From positions 1 through 47,579 of the forward strand of contig JAACJQ010000148.1 in NCBI GenBank assembly GCA_016879935.1: a DNA stretch of 47,579 nucleotides, written 5' to 3'. Below the pieces are notes generated by a model. That model did no database searches. It was not told the origin of the DNA and saw only the letters and a program-made list of their open reading frames with translations. The stretch is from Archangiaceae bacterium. GTDB lineage: Bacteria; Myxococcota; Myxococcia; Myxococcales; Myxococcaceae. Positions 16,806 through 26,591 of the stretch are shown here, piece by piece (position 1 is the first letter of the stretch; the number at the start of each line of letters is the position of its first letter). The translations under genes were made by a program, and so were the position numbers.

Positions 16806-19628
16806 ATGAACTCACGTTTCACGCTCGTTGCGCTCGCGGTTCTCACGCTGTTCGGCTGTCCCATGACGACGGAGCCTGATGGTGGGGCTTCTGGTGGTGG
16901 CTTCGTGGCGGCCGGAGGTGGGTCGTCGAGCGCAGGAGGGACTGGCTCCGCCGGAGGGACGGGCGCTGCCGGAGGAACGGCCTCTGTCGGAGGAGGCGCG
17001 ACCGCTGGTGGTGCCGGCGGAGGCGCGGCCGGCTCGGTGACGCTGACTCCGGGTGGCATGGCGGCGGCTGCCACCTCGCTGCAGGTGACGGTCTCGGTCT
17101 CGCTCCCCGCTCAGCGGGTCGAGCTGTTGATCGATGGCGCCAGCGTCTTCACCTTCGCGCAGGCGCCGTACACGACGACGCTCTCGCTGAGCTCGGTGAG
17201 CGAAGGCGCGCACGCGCTCGTGGCGCGCGCCGACTTCGGTGGCTCCACGGTCGACAGCCAGCCGACCACCCTGGTCGTCGATCGCACCGGGCCGCAGGTG
17301 ACGCGCTCGTGGCCCAGCGCCACGGTCGGAATGACGGCCTTCTGGAACGAGCCCTGGGGCATCGTCACCGATGAGCCCCTGCTCCTCGCGGGCGCCTCGG
17401 TGCAGGTCACCTTCGGCACGGGTCAATCGCTGCCTGCGACGCTCGTGCAGACGGCGGGCAACCCTCGCACGGTCACGTTCCGGCTCACCGGCCCGATGCC
17501 AGAAGCGCCACTGCAGAACGTCTCGTTTCAATTCACCGGAGTCACCGACCTGCTGGGCAACCCGCTCAGCTTTTCTGCAGCGCCGTTCTCGGTCGAGCCG
17601 TTCAGCCGCGTGAGCCCGATGCTGTCACCCGACGGGAGCCTCGGCCTCAACCCGGCGGTCGCGGTGCACTCCGACGGCACCACGTACGTGGCCTTCTTCG
17701 AGCAGAAGCTGTCGCAGATGACCATCGACCCGGCGTTCAACCGGGTGCAGGTGCGCAGGCTCACGCCGGGCCGCTCCGAGCTTCTTCCGTCGATTGCCTT
17801 CTCGACGAACGAAGGCATGCCCGCGCGCCTCGCGGTCGATGGGCAGGGCCGGCCCGTACTCGCCTTCCAGGACAGCGGAAACACGGTGGTGACGCGCTTC
17901 GACGGCACCGCGTGGGTGCCGTTGCCGGGCCCCGAGCTGATGGGGCTCACCGAACCAGCGCTGGTGCTCGACGCGCAAGGAAACCCCGTCGTCGCGGGGC
18001 TGCTGCGGTCAATGTCTGCCGTGCGGGTGGTGCGCCACACCGGTCTGGCGTGGGGTACGGCGAACGCCGTGGCGGTGACGCAGCTGCCCGTCGCCGGTGA
18101 GCGGTCGAGCGTCTCACTCGCCATCGACGCCACGGGAACGGTCGCGCTCGCGTGGATCGACACCGAGCTCGCGCACCGCGTGGTGAAGACGGCGGTCTCG
18201 ACGATGGGCCCGTTCACGGCGGGGCAGTCGGTCAACGTGCGCGCGACGGCGAACGCCACCGAGGCCGCGCTCGCGTGGGGCCCACAGGGCTTGTTCCTCG
18301 CGTTCATCGAAGACGACGGCTTCGGGCCTGACCTGCACCTCGCGGCAGGCGGCGTGATGGGCTCGCTCTCGTTCGTGATCGTCGGCAAGGCCCTCGACGT
18401 GAATCTGGCGTCTGCCGTCTCGAAGCCGTCACTCGGCTTCGACGAGGTGGGGCAGCCGCTGATCTCGTGGGTGGAGCTGACGAACGGCTCGGTCGAGCGG
18501 CTGTGGGTCTCGCGCTTCGCAGGCGGACAGATCGAGCTGCTGAACGGCCGTGACGTCGAGCCCGCGCCCAAGAAGATCGAGCACCAGCAGCTCGCCTCGA
18601 GAGGGTCGACGCTCGCGATCGTCTCGAGCACCCAGGGCCAGCCGCGGCTCGCACGCTGGAACCCCGCCGCGACGCGCCCTTGGGGCATCGACGCACGCCC
18701 CGCCAACACCTGCCTGCCGATCATCGGAGGGCGGCCGTACAACTCGCTCGCGGCCAGCCAGTGCTTCACCTTCAACCCGGGCGAGCTGCCGACGGCGTCT
18801 GCCGATCTCATTCCCTACGAGCTCAACTCGCCGCTGTGGAGCGATGGAACGCACAAGCGCCGCTGGGTGCAGCTGCCGACCGGTTCGACCATCGGCTACG
18901 CCGACGCGGGCGCGTTCACCTGGCCCGTGGGCACCGTCATCGTGAAGGAGTTCGCGGTCGATCGCCCGGACGGCGCGGTGCGCGTGCCCATCGAGACGAG
19001 ACTCCTGGTGAAGGAGGCCGACGGCGGGTGGGAGGGCTACTCGTATCAATGGAACGATCAGGCGACGGGCGCAGACCTGCTTTACGACACCACGATCGTG
19101 CGCAAGTCGTGGCCGCTCGCCGACGGTGGCGCCTATTCGCACATCTACCCGACGCGAGCGCTGTGCAAGCGCTGCCACACGCAAGCCGCCGGGTTCGTTC
19201 TCGGCCCCGAAGCGGCTCAGCTCAATCGCACCGCCGACTACGGTGGCGTCGCCGACGAGCAGCTGCGGGTGTGGAGTCACCTCGGACTGTTCGGCGCGGG
19301 CGCGTTGCCGCCGCCGCCCGCTCCCGTGACGCCGATCTTCGACACTCGCGCGTCGCTCACCCAGCGAGTTCGCGGCTACGTCACGTCGAACTGTGCGCAC
19401 TGCCATCGGCCCGGTGGAGAACGGCCGACTCGCGACCTGCGGTGGGAGACCGCACTGCCGAACACGAACCTGTGTGCGGTGGTGGTGCCCGGCAGCGCGA
19501 GCACGTCGTTGCTGCACACGCGGTTCGGGCGCGTGGGGGCTCCGATGCCTCCCGTCGCGACCGATCTGCTCGATCAGCGCGCGCTGCAGGTCGTCGACGC
19601 GTGGATCAACGGGCTGACGACCTGCCCA
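16806..19628 (+). CDS. Dihaem c-type cytochrome-like lipoprotein (SO2930-like) with N-terminal repeats
   Basis: This 941-residue secreted lipoprotein begins MNSRFTLVALAVLTLFGCPM (lipobox LFGC), followed by about 55 residues of Gly/Ala/Ser-rich linker. An Ig-like segment (about 80-260) and a beta-propeller-like section of repeated strands (about 265-620) follow. The C-terminal part (about 640-940) resembles SO2930-type dihaem proteins: LIPYELNSPLWSDGTHKRRW, then WPVGTVIVKEF, and two haem-binding CxxCH motifs at C787 and C863. Haem attachment in the periplasm is predicted; the substrate is unknown. Met16 of the longest frame is used because GGGGGGA precedes it and the signal peptide begins there. 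Confidence 0.8.
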
Positions 19629-19653
19629 TAGCCTGCGCTACAACCGCGGCACC

Positions 19654-20100
19654 GTGACCGCACTCGCCATCGCCGCTGACCACGCTGGAGTCGCACTCAA
19701 AGCCGAGCTCGTCACCGAGCTGAAGAAGCTGGGCCACGAGGTGATCGATCTCGGCCCCGACTCCACCGCTTCGGTCGACTACCCCGACTTCGCCACCCGG
19801 GTGACCGACCTCGTGGTGAAGGGCACACCGGCGCTCGGCATTCTGATCTGCGGCACCGGCATCGGCATGAGCATCGCGGCGAACAAGGTGCACGGCATTC
19901 GCGCCGCCATCTGCCGCACCGAGTTCGAGGCGCGCGCGACTCGGCAGCACAACGACGCCAACGTGCTCTGTCTGGGCCAGCGGGTGACGGGCGGGGGCGT
20001 CGCGCTCGAGATCGCGAAGGTGTTCCTCACGACCTCGTTCGAGGGCGGCAGACATCAGGCGCGCATCGACAAGGTGAAGGCGCTGGAGGCGAAGCGATGA
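19654..20100 (+). CDS. rpiB: Ribose-5-phosphate isomerase B
   Basis: RpiB interconverts ribose 5-phosphate and ribulose 5-phosphate. The 148-residue protein has the ADHAG phosphate-binding start, the catalytic C66 in ILICGTGIGMSIAANK and H99 in RQHNDANVL, all family hallmarks. Translation starts with GTG at 19654. In other myxobacteria rpiB lies between fabF and glyA, as it does here apart from inserted lipoprotein genes. Its stop overlaps the start of the next lipoprotein gene as ATGA. Confidence 0.95.
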   Translation: MTALAIAADHAGVALKAELVTELKKLGHEVIDLGPDSTASVDYPDFATRVTDLVVKGTPALGILICGTGIGMSIAANKVHGIRAAICRTEFEARATRQHNDANVLCLGQRVTGGGVALEIAKVFLTTSFEGGRHQARIDKVKALEAKR

Positions 20101-20441
20101 GAGCGTTGCTCCTCGTGGTGGTGGTTCTGGCCGGGTGTCGTACCGAGATTGCGCCGTTCGTGAAGAAGCCCGACGCGGCGCCGAAGGTTCGGCTCGTCGA
20201 TCAGGGCTGTGAAGCGACAGACTACCCTGCGGGTACCGACGTACCGGCCGGAGCGAAGAACATCGGCTGGGTGAAGGTCGATCGGCTCGAGAACGACGAC
20301 GCCACCTTCGCGGCGCTCCGTGAGGCGGTCTGCAAGGCCGGCGGCAATGCGTTCTCGCAGATGCGGTGGATTCGCGAGGCAGGCGCGAGCGTGGCTGATC
20401 CTCCCGTGCACCTCGAAGCGAACGCCTGGCTGGTGCCCTGA
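20097..20441 (+). CDS. Small lipoprotein coupled to rpiB
   Basis: This is a 114-residue lipoprotein with signal LLLVVVVLAGC. The mature part GAKNIGWVKVDRLENDDATFAALREAVCKAGGNAFSQM resembles small DUF4156/RcsF-like lipoproteins in its GWVKV and GGNAF segments, but the match is by eye only. Two cysteines besides the lipid one could form a disulphide. It overlaps rpiB by 4 bp (ATGA), implying coupled translation. Confidence 0.7.
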   Translation: MRALLLVVVVLAGCRTEIAPFVKKPDAAPKVRLVDQGCEATDYPAGTDVPAGAKNIGWVKVDRLENDDATFAALREAVCKAGGNAFSQMRWIREAGASVADPPVHLEANAWLVP

Positions 20442-20442
20442 G

Positions 20443-20465
20443 CCGCTGCTCCTCGTGAGGAGCGG
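20443..20465 (+). terminator. Hairpin after the rpiB-lipoprotein unit
   Basis: GCTCCTC (20448-20454) and GAGGAGC (20457-20463) are perfect inverted arms, extended outward by CCGC/CGG. It lies 2-24 bp after the stop codon. No T run follows, so it is a possible transcript end or stabilising hairpin rather than a classic terminator. The rest of the gap to 20648 shows nothing else I can name. Confidence 0.4.
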
Positions 20466-20648
20466 TCGTCCGGACATCGGCGATTGACGAGCCACCCCTC
20501 GGGCGTGGGCGTCATGACGTCGCTGTCACGCGGGGCGACCAGGCTCCTCGATGTGTCGCGAACTCCCGCGAAAGCACGACGGGTGTCTGCTGGCGCGCAA
20601 TTGGCACGAGGCGCCGCGCACACGCAGTTCTCGGGGAGGACACATCGA

Positions 20649-21554
20649 ATGAAGAAGCTGATCGCGGTTGCGCTGGTGGCAGTGGGCTGCAGCCCCATGA
20701 CGATGACGGTCGACGGCGGCTCGGGTGGCGGGCTCTCGGGGGCCGGTGGCGGAGCAGCGTCGGCAGGAGGCTCGGCCTCGGCAGGCGGCTCCGCATCGGC
20801 GGGTGGCTCAGCAGGCGGTTCGGCAGCGGCTGGTGGCTCGGCGACCGGCCCGACGCGCATCGGCTCGGTGACGCTCTCGCAGTCGACCCTCGAGGTCGCG
20901 GGCCAGACGTTCCGCTCGGGCATGGTGCTCGCCAACTTCTTCGAGATTCCGTCGCAGTTCGCCGGGTGCACCACGTCGACCATCGGGCCCTGCAGAATCT
21001 CGAACTGCGCAGCGGCGGCCGATGCGGGCACGCCACCCGATGGCGGAATGGTCAGCGCGGGTGAGCTCTCGATCACAGGCCTGGCCGACGGCGGCGTGAC
21101 GCTCATGCCTGGCGCGATGGGCGGCTACCAGAAGGTCATCTCCGGCCCGATCTTCGTGGCTGGCGGCGCGATCGGAGTGTCGGCCGCTGGAGCAACCGTT
21201 CCCGCCTTCACGGCGCAGGTGAACGCTCCCACGGGCGCCACGCTGACCATGCCGGTGTGCGCTCAGAGCACGTGCCCTGCGATTTCGAAGGCAGCGGGCC
21301 TCACGCTGACGTGGACGGGCGGGGTGGGCACCGTCGCCATCGAAGTGCTGGCGGGCTCCGACGAGGTCAGCTGCGAGTACCCAGCGGCGGCAGGCACGGC
21401 GACGATTCCGGCAGCGGCGCTCGCGCAGTTGCCCACCGGCACCGCGTCGCTCTTCTTCAACACGCAGAACGCGACGACGGTGCAGGCCGGGCTCTTCCCG
21501 GTGAAGGTGACGGCGAGCGAGGCGAAGCTCTTTCAGTCGACGATCGCCCCCTGA
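20649..21554 (+). CDS. Predicted lipoprotein with Gly/Ser/Ala linker, unknown function
   Basis: This 301-residue lipoprotein begins [16 protein letters not shown] (lipobox AVGC), with GGAGGA before the ATG. Residues about 20-70 are a Ser/Gly/Ala repeat linker ([19 protein letters not shown]). The remainder appears to be a beta-sandwich-type domain with a repeated layout, and carries paired cysteines ([14 protein letters not shown] and CAQSTCP). No enzyme motif is seen. The in-frame extension upstream of the ATG has no signal-peptide character and was dropped. It is transcribed towards glyA but separated by 61 bp. Confidence 0.72.
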   Translation: MKKLIAVALVAVGCSPMTMTVDGGSGGGLSGAGGGAASAGGSASAGGSASAGGSAGGSAAAGGSATGPTRIGSVTLSQSTLEVAGQTFRSGMVLANFFEIPSQFAGCTTSTIGPCRISNCAAAADAGTPPDGGMVSAGELSITGLADGGVTLMPGAMGGYQKVISGPIFVAGGAIGVSAAGATVPAFTAQVNAPTGATLTMPVCAQSTCPAISKAAGLTLTWTGGVGTVAIEVLAGSDEVSCEYPAAAGTATIPAAALAQLPTGTASLFFNTQNATTVQAGLFPVKVTASEAKLFQSTIAP

Positions 21555-21615
21555 CGGCGACCCCGACCCGCGCCGGTGTTGCTCCGCTGGGCTCGCTGCG
21601 TTACCAGCGCTCCCC

Positions 21616-22878
21616 ATGGAGAACACCGCCACGCTGTCGCAGGTCGACCCCGCCATCGCCGAGATCATTCACGCCGAGACCCGCCGTCAGGAAGACGGGC
21701 TCGAGCTGATCGCCTCGGAGAACTTCGTCAGCCCCGCCGTGCTCGAAGTCTCGGGCTCGGTGCTCACGAACAAGTACGCCGAGGGCTACCCCGGCAAGCG
21801 GTACTACGGCGGCTGCGAAGAGGTCGACAAGGCCGAGTCGCTGGCGATCGATCGCGCGCTCAAGCTCTTCGGAGCGCAGGCGGCGAACGTGCAGCCGCAC
21901 TCCGGCAGCCAGGCGAACATGGCGGCCTTCATGGCGCTGATGAAGCCGGGCGAGACGATGCTCACGCTCGATCTCAACTCGGGCGGCCACCTCACGCACG
22001 GCTCGACGTTCAACTTCTCGGGCAAGACGTACAAGGTCGCGCACTACGGCCTCACGAAGGACACCGAGACGATCGACTTCGCGCAGGTCGAGAGCCTCGC
22101 GAAGGAGCACAAGCCGCGCCTGCTCATCGTCGGCGCCTCGGCCTACCCGCGCACGCTCGACTTCCCGCGCTTCAAGGCGATCGCCGACTCGGTGGGCGCC
22201 TCCATGCTCGTCGACATGGCGCACATCGCGGGCCTGGTCGCCGGCGGCGTGCACCCGAACCCCGTGCCGCACGCCGACATCGTCACCTCGACGACGCACA
22301 AGACGCTCCGTGGCCCGCGCTCGGGCCTCATTCTCATGAAGGAGCAGTACGCCAAGAGCGTGAACAGCAACGTGTTCCCCGGCATTCAGGGCGGCCCGAT
22401 GATGCACACCATCGCGGCGAAGGCGGTCGCCTTCCACGAGGCGCTGCAGCCGTCGTTCAAGGCCTACGCGCAGCAGGTGGTGAAGAACGCGCAGGCGCTC
22501 GCCGAAGGGCTCAAGGGGCAGGGCCTCCGGCTCGTTTCGGGCGGCACCGACAACCACCTCATGCTCGTCGATCTGCGCGCCAAGAAGCTCACCGGCAAGA
22601 TCGCCGAAGAGGTGCTCGGCAAGGCGGGCATCACCGTCAACAAGAACCAGATTCCGTTCGACCCCGAGAAGCCGACGGTGAGCTCGGGCGTGCGCATCGG
22701 CGTGCCGGCGCTCAGCACGCGCGGCATGAAGGAGGCCGACATGGCCACTGTCGCCACGCTCATCGGCAAGGCGCTCGATCACGCCAGCGACGACGCGGTG
22801 CTCGCGAAGGTTCGTGGCGAGGTGGCTGAGTTCACGAAGTCGTTCCCGCTCTACGCCTCGCGGCTGAAGAAGGGCTGA
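21616..22878 (+). CDS. glyA: Serine hydroxymethyltransferase
   Basis: GlyA interconverts serine and glycine while charging tetrahydrofolate with a one-carbon unit, using pyridoxal phosphate. The 420-residue protein has the PLP-binding lysine K229 in [15 protein letters not shown], the same number as in E. coli, along with [14 protein letters not shown] and GKRYYGG for substrate binding. It is followed 7 bp later by nrdR and then ribD, a tight co-directional unit. The folate link also appears in the metF-like gene further along, but the two are not adjacent. Confidence 0.98.
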   Translation: MENTATLSQVDPAIAEIIHAETRRQEDGLELIASENFVSPAVLEVSGSVLTNKYAEGYPGKRYYGGCEEVDKAESLAIDRALKLFGAQAANVQPHSGSQANMAAFMALMKPGETMLTLDLNSGGHLTHGSTFNFSGKTYKVAHYGLTKDTETIDFAQVESLAKEHKPRLLIVGASAYPRTLDFPRFKAIADSVGASMLVDMAHIAGLVAGGVHPNPVPHADIVTSTTHKTLRGPRSGLILMKEQYAKSVNSNVFPGIQGGPMMHTIAAKAVAFHEALQPSFKAYAQQVVKNAQALAEGLKGQGLRLVSGGTDNHLMLVDLRAKKLTGKIAEEVLGKAGITVNKNQIPFDPEKPTVSSGVRIGVPALSTRGMKEADMATVATLIGKALDHASDDAVLAKVRGEVAEFTKSFPLYASRLKKG

Positions 22879-22885
22879 GGCCGGC

Positions 22886-23368
22886 ATGCGGTGCCCCTTC
22901 TGCGCCACGCAAGACACGCGGGTGATGGACAGTCGCGAAGCGAGCGAAGGCGCCGTCATTCGCCGCCGCCGCGAGTGCGAGAGCTGCCGCCGCCGCTTCA
23001 CCACCTACGAACGTGTCGAAGAGCTCAACCCGCTGGTCGTGAAGAAAGACGGCCGACGCGAAGCGTTCGATCGCGACAAGCTGATCGCCGGTCTGAAGAA
23101 GGCCTGTGAGAAGCGCCCGGTGTCGGTCGATCAGCTCGAGCAGTTCGTGACCGAGCTCGAGCGCAAGCTGCAGGAGATGGGCGAGAAGGAGGTCACCTCG
23201 ACCGTGCTCGGCGGGCTGATCATGGAGCGCCTGCCCGCCCTCGACGAGGTCGCCTACGTGCGCTTCGCGTCGGTGTACCGCAGCTTCCGAGACATCTCGG
23301 AGTTCATGGACGAGCTGAAGGAGATTCTCGAGACGAAGGGCACGCCCCGCGCGAAGGGGAAGGGCTGA
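22886..23368 (+). CDS. nrdR: Transcriptional repressor NrdR
   Basis: NrdR is a zinc and ATP-cone protein that represses ribonucleotide reductase genes when dATP is high. The 160-residue protein has zinc ligands C3, C6, C31 and C34 (MRCPFC and ECESC), then the ATP-cone (about 48-140: [20 protein letters not shown]). The glyA-nrdR-ribD order is widely conserved. No NrdR-box target was searched for across the genome, as only this window is available. Confidence 0.96.
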   Translation: MRCPFCATQDTRVMDSREASEGAVIRRRRECESCRRRFTTYERVEELNPLVVKKDGRREAFDRDKLIAGLKKACEKRPVSVDQLEQFVTELERKLQEMGEKEVTSTVLGGLIMERLPALDEVAYVRFASVYRSFRDISEFMDELKEILETKGTPRAKGKG

Positions 23369-23375
23369 GCCGCTC

Positions 23376-24464
23376 ATGGCGCGCCGACCTGACGACGAGC
23401 GGTTCATGCAGCTCGCGCTCGACGAGGCGAAGAAGGGCCTCGGCCGCACGCACCCGAACCCAGCCGTCGGTGCCGTGATCGTGAAGGCCGGCAAGGTGAT
23501 CGCGAAGGGCTACCACGCGAGGGCGGGCACCGCGCACGCCGAAGCCAACGCCCTGATGCTGGCGGGCCGCAAGGCGAAGGGCGCGACGATCTACTCGACG
23601 CTCGAGCCGTGTGATCACTTCGGCCGCACGCCGCCCTGCACCCAGGCGATTCTCGACCACGGCATCGCCCGCGTCGTCTTCGGCTCGTCCGACCCCAACC
23701 CGCTCGTCGACGGCAAAGGCGTCAAGCGCATGCGCAAGGCGGGGCTCAGCGTCGACGGCGGCGTGCTGGCGGCCGAGTGCGATGCGTTGAACGAGCCGTT
23801 CTTCAAGGTGATGCGCACGGGCCTGCCGTTCGTGACGTTGAAGGCCGCCATCACGCTCGATGGAAAGATCGCGACCCGCAGCGGCGCGTCGAAGTGGATC
23901 ACGAACGAGACCTCGCGCGCGAAGGCGCACGAGCTGCGCAATCGGGTCGACGCGATCGTCGTGGGCGCCGGAACCGTCGAGGCCGATGATCCCCAGCTGA
24001 CCACGCGGCTCCCACATGGGCGCGACGCGATGCGAATCGTGATCGACCCCATGCTGCGCACGAAGCCGGGCGCGAAGGTCTTCACGTCGGGTGGTGCGGC
24101 GTCGGTGGTGCTGACGTCACGCCCTGCGACTGCGGCTCAGGCGTTCATGCGGCGTGGCGTTCGCGTCATCACGGTGCCTTCGCGCAAAGGGCGGCTCGAG
24201 CTGCACGACGCCTTCCGCGCGCTCGCGAAAGAGGGCGTGCTCCACGTGATGGTGGAAGGCGGCGCGGCGACGACGGCGAGCTTCCTGAAGGCCGGCCTCT
24301 TCGACGAGCTGAAGCTGTTCATGGCTCCGGCGGTGTTCGGCCACGAAGGCCTCTCGTGGAGCGGCGCGCTCGGGCTCGACTCGCCCTCGGAGGCGCCTCG
24401 CTTCGCCGTGACGTCGGTCGAAGGCCTCGACGGCGATCTGCTGATCAGCCTTCGGCCCCGCTGA
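23376..24464 (+). CDS. ribD: Bifunctional pyrimidine deaminase/reductase RibD
   Basis: RibD carries out two steps of riboflavin synthesis: deamination and then reduction of the pyrimidine intermediate. The 362-residue protein has an N-terminal zinc deaminase domain with HAEANAL (H54, E56) and PCDHFGRTPPC (C79, C88), then a reductase domain (about 150-360: VTLKAAITLDGKIAT, DAIVVGAGTVEADDPQL, VMVEGGA). It starts 7 bp after nrdR. No ribE, ribBA, ribH or nusB follows, unlike the usual rib operon. Its last 20 bp overlap the convergent gene at 24445. Confidence 0.96.
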   Translation: MARRPDDERFMQLALDEAKKGLGRTHPNPAVGAVIVKAGKVIAKGYHARAGTAHAEANALMLAGRKAKGATIYSTLEPCDHFGRTPPCTQAILDHGIARVVFGSSDPNPLVDGKGVKRMRKAGLSVDGGVLAAECDALNEPFFKVMRTGLPFVTLKAAITLDGKIATRSGASKWITNETSRAKAHELRNRVDAIVVGAGTVEADDPQLTTRLPHGRDAMRIVIDPMLRTKPGAKVFTSGGAASVVLTSRPATAAQAFMRRGVRVITVPSRKGRLELHDAFRALAKEGVLHVMVEGGAATTASFLKAGLFDELKLFMAPAVFGHEGLSWSGALGLDSPSEAPRFAVTSVEGLDGDLLISLRPR

Positions 24465-25011
24465 GCTCCTCGAGCCCCGCCATTGCGCGCTGCTGAATGA
24501 GCTCGTTCGCGAGCGTGACCACCTCGAACGGCTCTTCCGACAACGCCATCGTCGCAGGGCCGCCCATCACCCCCTCCATCGACTCCAGCTCGACGAAGTG
24601 TGCGAACACGCGCGCACGAACGACGGCCGGAAGCCGGCGCGAGAGCACGTCGAGGCCGAGCGCGGGCAGGGCGATGGGAAGGAGCGCGTCGAGGTATTCG
24701 GCCTCGCGCTCCGAGCCGTCGGCGGTGTTGAGGAAGATCGTCGCCACCGCCACCGCCGCGTCGTCATCCATCTGATCGACGTGGGCCTGCGCGGGGTGAG
24801 GTGAACCCAGAAAGCACCGCCGGGTCAGCAGGTTCGAGGCGGCCCAGAACGCGTCGGCGCCTTCGGCATCAGCGGGTGGGCCGAGCTGATCGAGCAGGCC
24901 GTTGAGCTGCACGATCTCCGCCTCTGGGGCCTTCATCGCGAGGCGAAACCCCTCGATTCGTTCGGCGGCCGTCGGTGACTGGATGAGACGGGCGATGGAG
25001 TCGAGACTCAT
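24445..25011 (-). CDS. Conserved-looking helical protein, function unknown
   Basis: This 188-residue soluble protein has no signal peptide or membrane segment. It is rich in Ala, Leu and acidic residues and looks all-helical (for example SPTAAERIEGFRLAMKAPEA and VARVFAHFVELE-like stretches), as in HEAT-type folds, but I cannot name a family. The ATG at 25011 gives MSLDSIARLIQSP; a longer frame exists. It overlaps the end of ribD by 20 bp and precedes a secreted protein gene on the same strand. Codon usage fits the window, which supports it as a real gene. Confidence 0.65.
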   Translation of the reverse strand: MSLDSIARLIQSPTAAERIEGFRLAMKAPEAEIVQLNGLLDQLGPPADAEGADAFWAASNLLTRRCFLGSPHPAQAHVDQMDDDAAVAVATIFLNTADGSEREAEYLDALLPIALPALGLDVLSRRLPAVVRARVFAHFVELESMEGVMGGPATMALSEEPFEVVTLANELIQQRAMAGLEELSGAEG

Positions 25012-25050
25012 GCACCGACTGACACGAGGAGCCCCGCCGCTGCGCAAGCC

Positions 25051-25875
25051 TCACTGGATTTCGGGCGGCCGGAAGCAGTCGATGGACGTCTGCATGCGAA
25101 AGTTCGACTCCGTCGTGTGCCGCTCCGCGTGGAACACATCGAAGCGGTAGGTCTGGCCGCGCACCAGGCCCAGGCGCGAGGCCTCGGCGTCGAAGTCGAT
25201 GGAACCCTGTACTGCGGCGTGCAGGCCGCCGAGGTCGAGGGCGAGCTTTCGGTTCACGAAGATCCACACGTCGTCGTCGCCGCGGAACGTGAAGCGCTCT
25301 CCGCCGCGGTAGGTGAAGCTCGACCGAATGAGCGTCGTGAAGTGGAAGTTGTGGGCGCGCCCCTGGTTGCCGAAGCCCTCACCATCGAGCGGAAAGAACG
25401 CGTTGCTGTCGAAGATCAGATCGCCGCCCGGTGTACGCATCGCGGGCAGCTGCACGCGATAGGCGAGGTTCACGCCGGCGTCGCGGTACCACTGATCGAA
25501 GTTCGCGGGCCCCGTGGTCTGGCTCGTCGGGCCGCTGGCGGCGTGAATCGGAAGCTCGTCGCTGCCGAGCGTTTCGCGCACGAGGCCGGTCGTCGCGCCC
25601 GAGCCCGAGAAGGTCTCGAAGTCGGGGTGATCGTCGCGAAAGTCACGAAGGCTCGCGATGATGACGTCGCAGGGCACGCCTGCATCACCACCGCCGGCAG
25701 AGCCGCCACCTTCGCCCGCGCTCGCTCCGCCACCAGCGCCACCACCCAGGCTCCCCGCGTCAGGGAGGCCGGCGTCGATGGGCCGGCCCGCATCGCGCCC
25801 GGCGATGACGACCTCGGAGCCGCCACATTGGCAGCCCGTCGTGACGGCCAGACCCAGAGCGAGGAGTGCGCGCAT
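25051..25875 (-). CDS. Fibro-slime domain lipoprotein
   Basis: This 274-residue lipoprotein has signal MRALLALGLAVTTGC, a Gly/Ala/Ser linker (about 47-68), then a fibro-slime domain. The hallmark FRGDDDVWIFVNRKLALDLG (about 196-215) and a closing FDVFHAERHTTESNFRMQTS motif are nearly textbook. The domain is PA14-like and calcium-binding, found in Myxococcus and Fibrobacter surface proteins, probably for carbohydrate or matrix binding. Orientation is divergent from the small lipoprotein at 25933. The lipidated, linker-bearing form suggests surface display. Confidence 0.85.
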   Translation of the reverse strand: MRALLALGLAVTTGCQCGGSEVVIAGRDAGRPIDAGLPDAGSLGGGAGGGASAGEGGGSAGGGDAGVPCDVIIASLRDFRDDHPDFETFSGSGATTGLVRETLGSDELPIHAASGPTSQTTGPANFDQWYRDAGVNLAYRVQLPAMRTPGGDLIFDSNAFFPLDGEGFGNQGRAHNFHFTTLIRSSFTYRGGERFTFRGDDDVWIFVNRKLALDLGGLHAAVQGSIDFDAEASRLGLVRGQTYRFDVFHAERHTTESNFRMQTSIDCFRPPEIQ

Positions 25876-25932
25876 GGGCCCATCATGTCATCGCTGTCGA
25901 TCGTTCTGCGTGCTCCCGGCATCGAAGTGGGC

Positions 25933-26556
25933 ATGCGACGACAGCTGCTCCTTGGGGCCTTCACCGCCGTTTCGATGTTCACCGCCTGCGGGCACGCGCC
26001 TGGGCGCGAAACCGACGACCCGGCCGCCTGCGGCTGCACTGTCGGTGCCGAGGTTCCGTCGGCTGGAACGGTCACCTTACGCGCACGATCGCTTGGCCCC
26101 GACACCGACGAGACCTACTGGAAGGCCTCGGCCAGCTTCGAGAAGGGCGGCGTCACCGGGAGCATCGAGAAGAGCAACAACGACTGGGACCTGCTGTTCG
26201 GCAACGGCAAGGCTCAGGTCGATCTGTTCCAGGTGAACACGGTCGTCGACGATCGCAGCTTCATCGTCGATCTCGGAGAGCTGCCGTTCCGCGACGCGCC
26301 TGCGACCATCGACCCGCTCACGATTCCGCCGCAGACGGTGGTGAACATGGGCGACGTCTCGAAGGACGACGTGCGCCAGCGCGACTACGTGCCTGTCGTG
26401 GAAGGTCACGTCTATTGGGTGCGAACGGCCGACGACGACTCGCGGCTCATCACGCTGGTCGGGGTGCAGAAGCACGTGCCTGGGCAGTCGGTCACGCTCG
26501 CGTGGTTCCGCTCGAAGGAAGCCGATCGGTTCGTCTTCGACTGGCCGACGAAGTGA
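25933..26556 (+). CDS. Predicted lipoprotein, function unknown
   Basis: This 207-residue lipoprotein begins MRRQLLLGAFTAVSMFTACG (lipobox FTAC). The mature part is beta-rich, with repeated short segments (YWKASASFEKGGVTGSIEK, RTADDDSRLITLVGVQKH) and no catalytic motif. The ATG at 25933 is chosen as the start nearest the signal peptide; an ATG 48 bp upstream is possible, and the much longer open frame beyond that is antisense to the fibro-slime gene. Together with the fibro-slime gene it may be an envelope pair, though nothing proves it. Confidence 0.62.
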   Translation: MRRQLLLGAFTAVSMFTACGHAPGRETDDPAACGCTVGAEVPSAGTVTLRARSLGPDTDETYWKASASFEKGGVTGSIEKSNNDWDLLFGNGKAQVDLFQVNTVVDDRSFIVDLGELPFRDAPATIDPLTIPPQTVVNMGDVSKDDVRQRDYVPVVEGHVYWVRTADDDSRLITLVGVQKHVPGQSVTLAWFRSKEADRFVFDWPTK

Positions 26557-26591
26557 CACCGTCGTCACCCGAGCACGGGTAGGTTCGGCGC

